From JAZRYE01 sp045600585 (GTDB lineage: Bacteria; Bacillota_I; Bacilli_A; RFN20; CAG-826): a stretch of DNA of 60,427 nt. How positions within the stretch are numbered: position 1 is the stretch's first letter; each line of letters opens with the position of its first letter. Under the pieces are notes generated by a model, which ran no database searches, was not told the origin of the DNA, and saw only the letters and a program-made list of their open reading frames with translations. Below, one piece after another: positions 42,394 through 51,252 of this stretch. Both the position numbers and the translations under genes were made by a program. The stretch covers positions 1 to 60,427 of the forward strand of contig JAZRYE010000014.1 in assembly GCA_045600585.1 (NCBI GenBank). Reading direction: 5' to 3'.

Positions 42394-43578
42394 TTAAAGA
42401 AGATCATCTTCGCTTTCTTCTGAAATAAACTTAACTTCAACATTATTGACCGCCTCAACAATCATTTCATCCCAGTTGAATAATTCCTCGTATTTTTTAA
42501 CTTCGTCTAATCTAGGCATTGTTTTAGGGTTTTTAGGGGTGAAAATTGTGCAGCAGTCTTCATAAGGACGAATTGAAATATCATATGTTCCAATTTTTTC
42601 TGAAACATCAATAATATCCGTCTTATCCATAACTGCACATGGTCTAATAACTGGAGTATTTGTAACTTCGTTAATAACTGCGATTGATTGAAGTGTTTGG
42701 CTTGCAACTTGACCAACAGATTCACCACTACTAATGACTGGACAGTTTCTTCTATGAGCAAGTCTGTCTGCTAAACGATACATCATTCTTCTCATCATGG
42801 TAATGCAATAACATTCAGGAACATGATCGTAGATAGCTTCTTGAATTTTTGTAAATGGAATAATATGAAGTCTAATCTTTGGCTGATATTTGTTTAATAC
42901 TTTTAATAAGTCTTCTAATTTATAAATAACAGCTTGTTGAGTATATGGAGGAGAAGCAAAGTGAATGCATTCAATTTGAACGCCTCTTTTCATCATAAGA
43001 TATGCCGCTACTGGAGAATCGATTCCGCCAGAAAGCATATGCATTGTCTTTCCTCCAACGCCTAATGGATATCCACCAGCGCCTGGATATGTTTTAGCAA
43101 AAATGTATGTAGCTTCATCTCTAACTTCTAAAGAAAGAGTAATATCAGGATTATGAACATCAACTTTAAGTTCTGTATTTCTTAAAATATGACCAGCGAC
43201 AATTCTTGTGATTTCATCAGAGATGAGAGGAAATCTTTTATCACTTCTTTTGCATTTAATCTTAAAAGTTTTTCCTTTTTCTTGATTGATTAATTCAAGA
43301 GCGTTCTTTTTAACAATCTCCATATCTCTTTCAGATTTATAAACCAAAGACATACCTTTGATGCCTGAAACATCTTGTAATCTAGTGATTACAGGTTCAT
43401 AGTCTTGTCCGTTTAATCCGATATAGATATGGTCATATCTAGTTTCTATTTTTAAATCAGAAAAATCTTTTAATGCATGTTTGATATTACTAGAAAGGAC
43501 ACGGATAAAATCCTTTTTATTTTTTCCTTTTGTTGATAATTCGCCAAAGCGAATCATTATATGGTCATAATTGATCAT
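42394..43578 (-). CDS. thiI: tRNA 4-thiouridine synthase ThiI
   Basis: ThiI transfers sulfur to U8 of tRNA and can supply sulfur for thiamine. The 394 residues match the Bacillus form: ferredoxin-like N terminus, THUMP domain (about 60-165) and PP-loop ATPase with SGGIDSP at 183-189. No rhodanese domain is present, so sulfur must come straight from the neighbouring cysteine desulfurase. A Cys pair (YEDCCTIF) is near the end. It overlaps nifZ by ATGA, which supports a working pair. No thiamine genes are in the window, so tRNA thiolation is the more likely role. Confidence 0.96.
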   Translation of the reverse strand: MINYDHIMIRFGELSTKGKNKKDFIRVLSSNIKHALKDFSDLKIETRYDHIYIGLNGQDYEPVITRLQDVSGIKGMSLVYKSERDMEIVKKNALELINQEKGKTFKIKCKRSDKRFPLISDEITRIVAGHILRNTELKVDVHNPDITLSLEVRDEATYIFAKTYPGAGGYPLGVGGKTMHMLSGGIDSPVAAYLMMKRGVQIECIHFASPPYTQQAVIYKLEDLLKVLNKYQPKIRLHIIPFTKIQEAIYDHVPECYCITMMRRMMYRLADRLAHRRNCPVISSGESVGQVASQTLQSIAVINEVTNTPVIRPCAVMDKTDIIDVSEKIGTYDISIRPYEDCCTIFTPKNPKTMPRLDEVKKYEELFNWDEMIVEAVNNVEVKFISEESEDDLL

Positions 43579-44711
43579 TGTTTAATATTCCTTTCTATCT
43601 CTTCAAGAGATTCAATAAATTTATTCATTTCATCTAAAGTGTTTGCTTCATCAAGGCTTACGCGAATTGTGTTATGAGAAATTTTTTCGTCTTTTCCTAA
43701 AGCTTTAACAACATAGCTTCCCGTCTCACCTCTTGCACGGCAAGCTGAAGTAGAACTTACCATAATGCCTTTATTAGATAAGCCTTCAACAATAACGCTG
43801 GCTTTATGTACTTTAGTAGAGAAGTTGATGACAAATGGATTACCTTCATATGAGTTAATCTCATATCTACTACTATTACCCTTTAAATATTTATAAAGCA
43901 TTGAAGATAGTTCATTAACTTTAGCTTTATTGTTTTTTTGATTAGTTAAAGCAATTCTAAGTGCTTTCGCTAACGAAACCGCCATAGCAACGTCATTAGT
44001 GCCACTTCTAATATTTTCTTCTTGTCCACCACCTGTAAGTAAAGGAAGGAGTTCAATTTTATTTCTTACAATAAGAGCTCCACCGCTTTTTAAGCCATGA
44101 ATTTTATGGCCAGTAAAAGTTAGCATATCAACATTGCTATAATCAATGTCAACTTTGCCGATTGCTTGAACAGCGTCACAGTGGAAAACAATTTTTGGAT
44201 ATTTTTTAAGTAGCAAAGCAATTTCATTTATTGGATTAATTGAACCAATTTCATTATTAACTGCCATAATTGAAACTAAAATAGTTTCATTCTTAATTGC
44301 TTTTTTTAACTCTTCTAAAGAAACAACGCCATTTTCATCAACTTTTAAATAAGTTACTTCAAATCCAAATTCTTCAAGTTGTCTAGCAGTTTCTAAAATA
44401 GAAGGATGTTCAATTTCTGAAACAATAATGTGATTTCCACGATTGCGGAATTTTAAGGCATATCCCTTAAGAGTTAAGTTATTTGCTTCTGTAGCACCGC
44501 TTGTAAATATAAGGCGATGATCTTTCATTTTTAAATTGTCGAGAATTTGGCTTCTCGCTTTTTCTAATAAGCGAAAAGATTTTGCTCCTTCAAAATGAAT
44601 AGAACCAGGGTTTCCGACGTATGATGATATAACTTCATTATATGAATGAAGCACATCTTGATTAACAGCTGTTGTTGCAGCGTTATCAAAATATATGATT
44701 TTATTATCCAT
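43575..44711 (-). CDS. nifZ: cysteine desulfurase, NifZ-type partner of ThiI
   Basis: This PLP enzyme takes sulfur from cysteine and passes it to ThiI. From ATG 44711 it has 378 residues beginning MDNKIIYFDNAATT, the canonical NifS start; the frame to 44783 lies inside ezrA coding and is rejected. The PLP lysine is in LTFTGHKIHGLKSGG, and the persulfide cysteine in SSTSACRARGE. It overlaps the end of ezrA by 8 bases and thiI by 4. The order ezrA-nifZ-thiI is the same as in B. subtilis, which supports the specific partner call over a general SufS or IscS. Confidence 0.92.
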   Translation of the reverse strand: MDNKIIYFDNAATTAVNQDVLHSYNEVISSYVGNPGSIHFEGAKSFRLLEKARSQILDNLKMKDHRLIFTSGATEANNLTLKGYALKFRNRGNHIIVSEIEHPSILETARQLEEFGFEVTYLKVDENGVVSLEELKKAIKNETILVSIMAVNNEIGSINPINEIALLLKKYPKIVFHCDAVQAIGKVDIDYSNVDMLTFTGHKIHGLKSGGALIVRNKIELLPLLTGGGQEENIRSGTNDVAMAVSLAKALRIALTNQKNNKAKVNELSSMLYKYLKGNSSRYEINSYEGNPFVINFSTKVHKASVIVEGLSNKGIMVSSTSACRARGETGSYVVKALGKDEKISHNTIRVSLDEANTLDEMNKFIESLEEIERNIKQ

Positions 44712-46434
44712 TGTTTGAACCATCTTCAACGTGAATACGTTGATATAATGCATTTGCTTCATGATAGACTCTTCCAAAGTCACCTTTGAAGAATTGGGCT
44801 TCCATCATGCTTAATTGTTGATTTACATCTGTTTGATGCTTTCTATCTCTATTTGCATAAACAACTGCAGATTCAGCGAGTTGTTCCTCACGATATTTAT
44901 TATCAACATCATCAAATAAATCGTTTGCGATACGTTTGAGGTTTTCGACATCCTCATTAACTTTAGCAATATCAATTGGCTTTTGTTTAACACCTTTATC
45001 AATTTCATTTAATAAGTCATAGCATTGATTAATATCAAATTGATATTTGTTAGAAAATTCATCAATAGCGATATCTCTGAGAACGCTTTCGATTTGTTTT
45101 AAACGATAATAGTAAACAAATACTAAGTTATATGCATCTTTTGATGATTGATTTAATGATATTAAGAATGCTTTAAAGTCATTAACTCCACTATAAGCGA
45201 TTTCGTAATCATTTCTCAATTCATCAAGTTTATTCTTTAATAAAGAATATGGTTGTTTTGTTGCAGAGTGGATAAAGTTATCCAATGTTCTTTTACTTGT
45301 TCCCAACGAATCAATTGTTTTTCTTAATGAGGCGATTTGTTCTTTGTGAGCATCGTCAACAATATAAAGCTTGTCAACTTCAGGAAGAATTGAACAAATT
45401 TTAAGGAAAGATTTTTCTACTTCGATAACTTTTGCATAAATTTCATTCATGTTTTTTTCAAAGAAGTCTTTATCCTCAAGTTCATCATTTAATTGTCCTC
45501 TTACATTTTCAATTTCGTTTTGAATCTCGTTTAATGCATCAAGGACACCAGAAGTTTGTAACTTACAAAGTTTTTCTTTAATTTCTTCTAAAGCATTATT
45601 CCAATCTTCAACTCTAGTTTTGAATGAAAGATTAAATAAAGGCATACCTCTTCTTTCAATCGCATAATATTCTTCTTTTAATTCTGAAATCTTGTTTGGA
45701 ATAATTGTTGTAGTAAGAATGCATAAATTAGGAAGAGTAGTAATTGCTTTTTCTAACGCTCTAATTACATTATCAACAACAGGGATAATTGCGTTAGCTT
45801 CTTCGTATTCAGCACTTTCAATATGATTTTCAAAATTAACAAAGTTTTGATCAAGTTTGTTAAAAACAATATTAAAAGTAGGAGCGACAAGTTCAAGGTC
45901 ACTACTAACTCCATAATAACTTGTCTTTACTGTTCTATATGTTTCTTTTAAATGTTGAATAGTTTGTCTAGACTCTTGTTCTGGTTTAATAACAGAATAA
46001 AGGTCTTTATCTAAAGCGTTTACTTTTTCTTCAAATGATAAGATTGCTTTTTTAGTATCTGCAAGAACGGTTTTAATTGAATTATATTGCTTGTTATCAA
46101 TTAAAGCTTTGAGTTGCTTAAGCATAGATTCAGCGTATTTATCATCGCTTTCATATACTTCTTTAAATCTTCTTGAGAAGAAATCATATTTATCTAAATA
46201 GAGTAAGTTAGTTCTTGAAATGAGTTCTAAACGAGAAATATATTGGCTATCTTGGCCAATCAATAAAGAATCTAAATATGAAAATTTCTTTTGCAAATTT
46301 TCCATTTGCTTCTTAATTCTTGAACGAGAAATAACAAAGTAATTTAACAAAAACGCTAAAGCTATAATCGCGATAACACCAAAAACGATAAATAATACAA
46401 GGGCTGTCCTATTAACTGCATATATAGCAAACAT
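44704..46434 (-). CDS. ezrA: septation ring formation regulator EzrA
   Basis: EzrA is a membrane-anchored spectrin-like protein that binds FtsZ and limits or positions Z rings. The 576 residues match the Bacillus length of 562. One N-terminal membrane segment (about 8-33) is followed by a long all-helical, coiled-coil-rich cytoplasmic part with the typical C-terminal YHEANALYQRIHVEDG. AGGAGG lies 8 bases before the ATG. It starts the ezrA-nifZ-thiI operon. EzrA normally contacts the C-terminal tail of FtsZ, which is atypical in this genome. Confidence 0.93.
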   Translation of the reverse strand: MFAIYAVNRTALVLFIVFGVIAIIALAFLLNYFVISRSRIKKQMENLQKKFSYLDSLLIGQDSQYISRLELISRTNLLYLDKYDFFSRRFKEVYESDDKYAESMLKQLKALIDNKQYNSIKTVLADTKKAILSFEEKVNALDKDLYSVIKPEQESRQTIQHLKETYRTVKTSYYGVSSDLELVAPTFNIVFNKLDQNFVNFENHIESAEYEEANAIIPVVDNVIRALEKAITTLPNLCILTTTIIPNKISELKEEYYAIERRGMPLFNLSFKTRVEDWNNALEEIKEKLCKLQTSGVLDALNEIQNEIENVRGQLNDELEDKDFFEKNMNEIYAKVIEVEKSFLKICSILPEVDKLYIVDDAHKEQIASLRKTIDSLGTSKRTLDNFIHSATKQPYSLLKNKLDELRNDYEIAYSGVNDFKAFLISLNQSSKDAYNLVFVYYYRLKQIESVLRDIAIDEFSNKYQFDINQCYDLLNEIDKGVKQKPIDIAKVNEDVENLKRIANDLFDDVDNKYREEQLAESAVVYANRDRKHQTDVNQQLSMMEAQFFKGDFGRVYHEANALYQRIHVEDGSNNG

Positions 46435-46629
46435 AGTTTTACCTCCTTTAAATACATACGATAATTTAATAATTATCAGTCAGTATTAATATTGTAATGG
46501 CAAATCGATTAAAAAAGAAATGCATTTTTCTTAAAATTATTATTTTTAGAAAATAGTCAGCAAATTATTTACATCTATCCTATGGATAGGAAGAAATATA
46601 CATTTTTTCAAAAATCATAAAAATATTTA
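46435..46629. other. gene-free AT-rich spacer between ezrA and rpsD
   Basis: No coding frame is credible here. It holds the ezrA ribosome-binding site, an inverted repeat GATAATT/AATTATC with a four-base spacer (46460-46477), and a small hairpin CTATCC/GGATAG (46575-46589). An ezrA promoter must lie here, but I could not find a convincing -35/-10 pair. Confidence 0.6.
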
Positions 46630-46658
46630 TTGCACACTTTGAAAGTTTTCTATATATT
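46630..46658 (+). promoter_or_regulatory. promoter of rpsD
   Basis: TTGCAC (46630-46635) and TATATT (46653-46658) are 17 bases apart. The start is near 46665, giving a leader of about 160 bases before rpsD. Confidence 0.65.
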
Positions 46659-46664
46659 TATTAG

Positions 46665-46825
46665 TGCATGTAATGCAGCATGTAGATACTGTTCGTCTGA
46701 TGTTTGGTACGAAACGTAACAAAGTAACCGAAGCTCAATGGTGAAATGATAACTAAACATCCGGAACAAGGGATTTACACCTATTCATTATTTTGCAAGA
46801 AAATAAAGGAAAGGATGGATATATC
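46665..46825 (+). promoter_or_regulatory. structured rpsD leader, probable S4-binding site
   Basis: A two-tier helix joins GTTC (46691-46694) to GAAC (46764-46767) and GATGTTT (46699-46705) to AAACATC (46755-46761), enclosing about 50 bases. There is no terminator, so control would be on translation. Bacillus rpsD is repressed by S4 binding its own leader, which makes the same role likely, but I have not matched this fold to a known family. Confidence 0.6.
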
Positions 46826-47431
46826 ATGAGATATACTGGATCAGATTGGAAAAGATCTCGTCGTTTAGGTTTCTCAACTTTAGAAACTGGCAAAGAATTA
46901 GCCAAACGTCCATATGGCCCTGGCCAACATGGTAACAACCGTAAAAAGAAACAATCCGAATACGGCAAACAATTAGTTGAAAAACAAAAACTCAGACAAA
47001 TGTATGGTGTCAATGAAAGACAATTCCGCCGCTTATTTATGATCGCATTAAAATCTAAAGAAGTTACAGGCGTTGCTTTCATGAAATTACTCGAATCTCG
47101 TCTTGATAACATCGTTTACCGTATGGGCTTCGCTAGAACAAGAGCTGGTGCAAGACAATTAGTTTGCCACGGCCACATCGAAGTCAATGGTAAGAAAGTC
47201 GATATCCCATCAGTTATTCTCTCTGTCGGTGACGTTGTTGCTGTTAGAGAAAATAGCAGAGATATGAAAGTTATCAAAGAATCACTCGAGTCTATCGCTA
47301 CAAAAGTCGGTTGGGTTGAAGTTGATGCAGAAAAGTTATCTGGTAAATACGTTCGTGAAGCTGATCGTAAAGAATTACCACAAGATATCGCTGAATCACA
47401 AATCGTCGAATACTACAACCGTAAGCTCTAA
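46826..47431 (+). CDS. rpsD: 30S ribosomal protein S4
   Basis: S4 binds the 5' domain of 16S rRNA and starts 30S assembly. From ATG 46826 it has 201 residues (Bacillus 200); an in-frame ATG at 46793 lacks support. It begins MRYTGSDWKRSRRLGFS, the cysteine-free form, and contains KRPYGPGQHGNNRKKKQSEYG and the S4 domain RLDNIVYRMGFARTRAGARQ. It is monocistronic, as in Bacillus, with a long structured leader and a strong terminator. Confidence 0.98.
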   Translation: MRYTGSDWKRSRRLGFSTLETGKELAKRPYGPGQHGNNRKKKQSEYGKQLVEKQKLRQMYGVNERQFRRLFMIALKSKEVTGVAFMKLLESRLDNIVYRMGFARTRAGARQLVCHGHIEVNGKKVDIPSVILSVGDVVAVRENSRDMKVIKESLESIATKVGWVEVDAEKLSGKYVREADRKELPQDIAESQIVEYYNRKL

Positions 47432-47446
47432 TCTAAAGCTAAAAAG

Positions 47447-47476
47447 AAAATCACTTCTTCGCGAAGTGATTTTTTT
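47447..47476. terminator. bidirectional terminator between rpsD and pncB
   Basis: AAAATCACTTC and GAAGTGATTTT form an 11-bp stem around TTCGC (47447-47473). T runs follow on both strands. It ends rpsD and also the convergent pepV-trmB-ytpR-pncB operon. Confidence 0.9.
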
Positions 47477-47491
47477 ATATCTTTATTTATA

Positions 47492-48589
47492 TCAATAAAT
47501 AGGATAAGGAACTTTCTTTAATTTAGCATTGCTATAATTAGCTCTTCCTTCTTTTGCTTCTCCCCTACCATCAAGGACAACCAAGTCTCCAGTAAAACCG
47601 CATGTCATATTGTTAACGAATGAAGTTCCGACTCCATACATACTAACTGGAACACCAAGTTTTTGCCATTCCTCAATCTTTTCTTTATTGAAAGATGAAG
47701 AAACAGTAATGTTAACATAGTTAAAGCCTTCAGCATCAAGAGCATTTCTTAAAGCAATAATCAATTCCTTGCATACTCCATGTGGATTAAAACCACTTGT
47801 GTCCTTATCATCAAAATAATGGTCAATCAAAGCTTTAGATGTATCAACACGGACACCTTTAAGTTTTGTTCCAAGATGTCTAGCAATCATCAATGAATCT
47901 CTAACAACATTATTATGATAATCAATTAAAGCAGTAACTTTTTCTTCTGGGAAAGTTTTTAAATAGATGTCAGCAGCGCGACAAATATCACCACCACAAA
48001 TCTGGATTAATGCATGAGGCATAGTGCCCATACCTTTTCCACCCCACCACAATCCTTGTGCATCTGTGCTAATTTTTGTAATGCCAGCAACATAAGTCGC
48101 ATAGCCATCGCCAACTTGTGTGTGATAATCATCTTGTCTATCGGCCATAGAAAATACTGGAGTATCTCCTGCGACATCAAGAACTTCTTTAACGTTTGTT
48201 GCAACGCTAGTTCTTCTTGCTAAAATTCCATCGATAACAGATTCAAGGAATCCGAAATTCTCATATTTTCCCGTAACTTTTAATACAGGTTCACCATTTT
48301 GAATGATGTCACCATCATTTAATGCTTCAATTTCTAAATCTTCTGGATGAATAGCAAAAGTATGAATAAGTGCAATTGCTTCATCAATACCACAAAGCAT
48401 CGAGTTGTCTCTTCTTTGAAACCATTGCATTGTAACAACGTGATTTGGTTCATTCTCTTCTACAATCTTTTTACTTTTTAAAAAGTAATTTGCAGAATAA
48501 AAGCCATCACCTAATTCTTTTTCGAATTGGAAAGTTTTGTTTGTTAATCTTGAAATTTTTCCTTGTTTTTTCAATTCAATTTCAGTCAT
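47492..48589 (-). CDS. pncB: nicotinate phosphoribosyltransferase
   Basis: PncB joins nicotinate and PRPP to nicotinate mononucleotide, the entry step of NAD salvage. From the ATG at 48589 it has 365 residues, with GGAGG 9 bases upstream inside the preceding gene. Motifs: DGFYSANYF near the N terminus, MQWFQRRDNSMLCGIDEA, and the phosphate-binding VSMYGVGTSFVNN. The length fits the short clostridial-type NAPRTase. No de novo NAD genes are in the window. It is the last gene of pepV-trmB-ytpR-pncB. Confidence 0.9.
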   Translation of the reverse strand: MTEIELKKQGKISRLTNKTFQFEKELGDGFYSANYFLKSKKIVEENEPNHVVTMQWFQRRDNSMLCGIDEAIALIHTFAIHPEDLEIEALNDGDIIQNGEPVLKVTGKYENFGFLESVIDGILARRTSVATNVKEVLDVAGDTPVFSMADRQDDYHTQVGDGYATYVAGITKISTDAQGLWWGGKGMGTMPHALIQICGGDICRAADIYLKTFPEEKVTALIDYHNNVVRDSLMIARHLGTKLKGVRVDTSKALIDHYFDDKDTSGFNPHGVCKELIIALRNALDAEGFNYVNITVSSSFNKEKIEEWQKLGVPVSMYGVGTSFVNNMTCGFTGDLVVLDGRGEAKEGRANYSNAKLKKVPYPIY

Positions 48590-48590
48590 A

Positions 48591-49151
48591 TTACTTTTCC
48601 TCCATGCGGAAGAAATCATTTCCGCATTCTTCTTTATCATCTAACACAAACGTAGCATTGCTATCATTTATTTCTAAATCTAAATAAGAACATATGTGTC
48701 CTTCTTCATTTATAAAAGATAAATCAGGAAGTCCTGTTCCTTTAACTGCCACGATTACTTGGTCATTAACTTTTACGTCATCGACCCTTTGGCAGTAGAT
48801 AATATTAGTTCCAATTCGACACTTAATGCAATCATTATTGATTTCAATAATGTTACTAACAAAGTAACCTGATACATTTTTAGAATCCAATGTCTCAAGT
48901 TTGTTGTTTAAAAGAATATTGTTTATTATCTCTATAAAGTTATCGCTTGGTAAAGCAATCAAACCAGTTGATCGAATCTTAATAATCTCTTTAAAATCAT
49001 AGATTTTATAACCAACTAATGTATCGTTATGTTTCAATAAAGAAATGTTGCCATTTCTCTCTTCTTTGTAGTCTTTTAAAGTCTCAAAAGGAATGATTAG
49101 ATAATCATCTTTACTTAAATATCTATAATATAGTGAATATTTCTTAATCAT
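48591..49151 (-). CDS. YtpR-like protein with a diverged tRNA-binding domain
   Basis: The 186-residue protein resembles B. subtilis YtpR in layout: an N-terminal DUF4479-like part (LVGYKIYDFKEIIKIRSTG, then LPSDNFIEIINNIL) and an OB-fold tRNA-binding-like part (GYFVSNIIEINNDCIKCRIG, then DQVIVAVKGTGLPD). In YtpR this OB domain resembles that of PheT. The usual conserved residues, such as the HPNADKL stretch and the CGAPN stretch, are missing here. Position next to trmB also matches Bacillus. Function is unknown. It overlaps trmB by ATGA and pncB closely follows. Confidence 0.6.
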   Translation of the reverse strand: MIKKYSLYYRYLSKDDYLIIPFETLKDYKEERNGNISLLKHNDTLVGYKIYDFKEIIKIRSTGLIALPSDNFIEIINNILLNNKLETLDSKNVSGYFVSNIIEINNDCIKCRIGTNIIYCQRVDDVKVNDQVIVAVKGTGLPDLSFINEEGHICSYLDLEINDSNATFVLDDKEECGNDFFRMEEK

Positions 49152-49756
49152 TTTTTACCTAAAATTACTCTATAAATTGGTTGGCCTTCGTTTCTGAAAG
49201 CTGTTTCATATTCTGTCTGTACATCAAATGGATCTAAGCCATCATAATTGTCATCACGAGAAATGATTTTGAATTTTGACTCTTCAATTTTTTCAATTGA
49301 AAATTCAAATAAGTCAAAGTTATCGGTTTTGAAAATTAATTTACCGTCATCTTTTAAAATTCTATAGTAACTATCTAAATAGCTTTCTGCTGTTAATCTT
49401 CTCTTGGAATGTCTTTTCTTTGGCCAAGGATCAGAGAAATTTAAAAACAAAGTATCTACAGATTTATCTTTGATATTTAATAAAACTCTATCAGCGTTAT
49501 CAAAAATGAGTTTGCCATTTTGACATTCAGCTTCAACTAATTTTTTAGCGGTAAATCCACAGCAAGTGACATTTCTTTCGACGCCAACAAACTTTTTATC
49601 CGGGTTGTTCATTGCCATTCCTAAAAGGAAAGCACCCTTTCCAGAACCGATTTCTAGATAAAAATCATCATAGTTTTGTAAGTCTTCGGCTTGTAAAGTT
49701 ACTTCGGTATGTTCTAATACATAAGGCTCAGCCCATGGTTTATATTTAGTTCTCAT
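49148..49756 (-). CDS. trmB: tRNA (guanine-46-N7) methyltransferase
   Basis: TrmB methylates N7 of G46 in the tRNA variable loop using SAM. The 202 residues start MRTKYKPWAEPYV. The SAM-binding site is YLEIGSGKGAFLLGMA, followed by FVGVERN and the catalytic stretch LNFSDPWPKKRHSKRRL, a TrmB signature. It overlaps pepV by 11 bases and the YtpR-like gene by 4, so the operon is tightly packed. Confidence 0.96.
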   Translation of the reverse strand: MRTKYKPWAEPYVLEHTEVTLQAEDLQNYDDFYLEIGSGKGAFLLGMAMNNPDKKFVGVERNVTCCGFTAKKLVEAECQNGKLIFDNADRVLLNIKDKSVDTLFLNFSDPWPKKRHSKRRLTAESYLDSYYRILKDDGKLIFKTDNFDLFEFSIEKIEESKFKIISRDDNYDGLDPFDVQTEYETAFRNEGQPIYRVILGKK

Positions 49757-51110
49757 TTAATACTTTTCCTAACTCGACAATTGCTCGTGCATAAACACTC
49801 ATGCCTTTAAATAAATCAGATTTTTTGCAGCCTTCACCTGGTGAATGCATTTTGCTATCCCATCCAGCAAATTCCATACCGAATGCAATAACGTTTTCAG
49901 CTTCTTTTGCATAGGTTCCACCGCCAATTGCTTTTGGCTTATTTTCATAATCGCCAGTTTCTTCTTGATATGCTTTTAATAAAGCTGAAACTAAAGCAGA
50001 ATCCTTAGGATAATAAAGCAATGGAGAAATGCCACCGACTTCAATTTCAAATGGTTTAGTCGCTTCAGTGATTTTTTTAATTAATTCATCTGGAGTAGTT
50101 ACATCAACATGGCGGAAGTTAACAACCATATCGAATTTATCATTTTCATAACTTAATAATCCGACATTTAATGAGTTCTCTCCCATTTCTTCACTATAGT
50201 TATAAGCATTAATGCCTCTACCATAAACATCACTATATTGTTCAACAATTTGTGTAATATCTAGGGATTTATAAAATTCCGAAATTGCTTTTAATGCAAG
50301 CATTCCTGAATTGACACCAAGTTGAGGAGTAGAACCATGTGCAGCCTTGCCATTGAAAACAATTGTTTCCCCTTCCAAAGAGAAATCATATTTATTGTTA
50401 CTTAAATAAGTAACAAAATCATTGAAGTTCTTTACAACAACTTCGCATCTTTCAATAACAGAGTTAGATGCAACACCACCCTTGATAGAGATGACTTCAT
50501 CTAATTTAATTCCTTTTCTTACATGAAAATTGAAGATGCCTTTTTCAGCGAATATAAGTGGGAATTCAGCATCAGGAGAAAAGCCTAATGTTGGTTGTTC
50601 TTTTTTTAATTCGTGGAAATATTTTTCAACTCCACGTGAGCCGCTTTCTTCATTACCACCAACAATAAATCTAACAAGATAATCGCCTAATAAATTATTG
50701 TCTCTTAATGCTTTTAAAGCATAATAAGTAGCTAACAAAGGTCCTTTGTCATCAGCGACACCACGACCAGTTAAGACTCCATCCTTTTCAACAACTTCAA
50801 AAGGATCTTGATCCCATCCTGTTCCAACCGGAACCACATCAGCATGAGCAAGGATTGTAATATTCTTTTTGCCTTTTCCAGCAAGAATTTCAACTACCAT
50901 ATTGTCATAGTTGGTAGCTATAAAACCATCTTTTCTTGCAAGTTCAGTAATATAATCCAATGCTTTACTTACACCTTTACCGAAAGGGTTTTCATCATCA
51001 ATAGTATTTTCATCATATACTGAATCAATCGCACAAAATTCTTTAAGTGATTGAATTAAATCATTTTGATACTTTTCTACTAATAAATCATATTGTGTTA
51101 CATTTTTCAT
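49746..51110 (-). CDS. pepV: PepV-type dipeptidase (M20 family)
   Basis: PepV is a zinc dipeptidase that finishes breakdown of imported peptides. From ATG 51110 it has 454 residues; GGAG lies 8 bases upstream. Metal ligands and catalytic residues are in ILAHADVVP (H89, D91), GRGVADDKGP (D120) and NEESGSRG (E154, E155), with a lid domain in the middle. It is first in pepV-trmB-ytpR-pncB. A TATAAT box and a 24-base palindrome directly downstream of the predicted start suggest repression by an unknown factor. Confidence 0.93.
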   Translation of the reverse strand: MKNVTQYDLLVEKYQNDLIQSLKEFCAIDSVYDENTIDDENPFGKGVSKALDYITELARKDGFIATNYDNMVVEILAGKGKKNITILAHADVVPVGTGWDQDPFEVVEKDGVLTGRGVADDKGPLLATYYALKALRDNNLLGDYLVRFIVGGNEESGSRGVEKYFHELKKEQPTLGFSPDAEFPLIFAEKGIFNFHVRKGIKLDEVISIKGGVASNSVIERCEVVVKNFNDFVTYLSNNKYDFSLEGETIVFNGKAAHGSTPQLGVNSGMLALKAISEFYKSLDITQIVEQYSDVYGRGINAYNYSEEMGENSLNVGLLSYENDKFDMVVNFRHVDVTTPDELIKKITEATKPFEIEVGGISPLLYYPKDSALVSALLKAYQEETGDYENKPKAIGGGTYAKEAENVIAFGMEFAGWDSKMHSPGEGCKKSDLFKGMSVYARAIVELGKVLNEN

Positions 51111-51134
51111 AATATAGCTCCATAAAAGTCCATT

Positions 51135-51172
51135 CAATTAAGCATATATGCATAATTGATACCTTTATTATA
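51135..51172 (-). promoter_or_regulatory. pepV promoter with a 24-bp palindromic operator candidate
   Basis: TATAAT (51172-51167 on the minus strand) predicts a start near 51160; the -35 is weak. From 51158 to 51135 lies a 24-base palindrome, CAATTA, one base, GCATATATGC, one base, TAATTG, with only one non-matching pair. It covers roughly +2 to +25, a standard position for a repressor. Confidence 0.6.
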
Positions 51173-51220
51173 CATTCGATGTAATAAAACAAAAAGTCTT
51201 TAATTAAGTGACAAATGTAA

Positions 51221-51239
51221 TATAATATGTTCAAACATA
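51221..51239 (+). promoter_or_regulatory. -10 box of the ECF gene with an adjoining inverted repeat
   Basis: TATAAT (51221-51226) precedes the ECF S-component gene. A 14-base inverted repeat, TATGTT CA AACATA (51226-51239), starts at its last base and spans the predicted start near 51233. The -35 is weak, which fits a regulated promoter. Confidence 0.5.
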
Positions 51240-51252
51240 GGAAGTGATCTTT

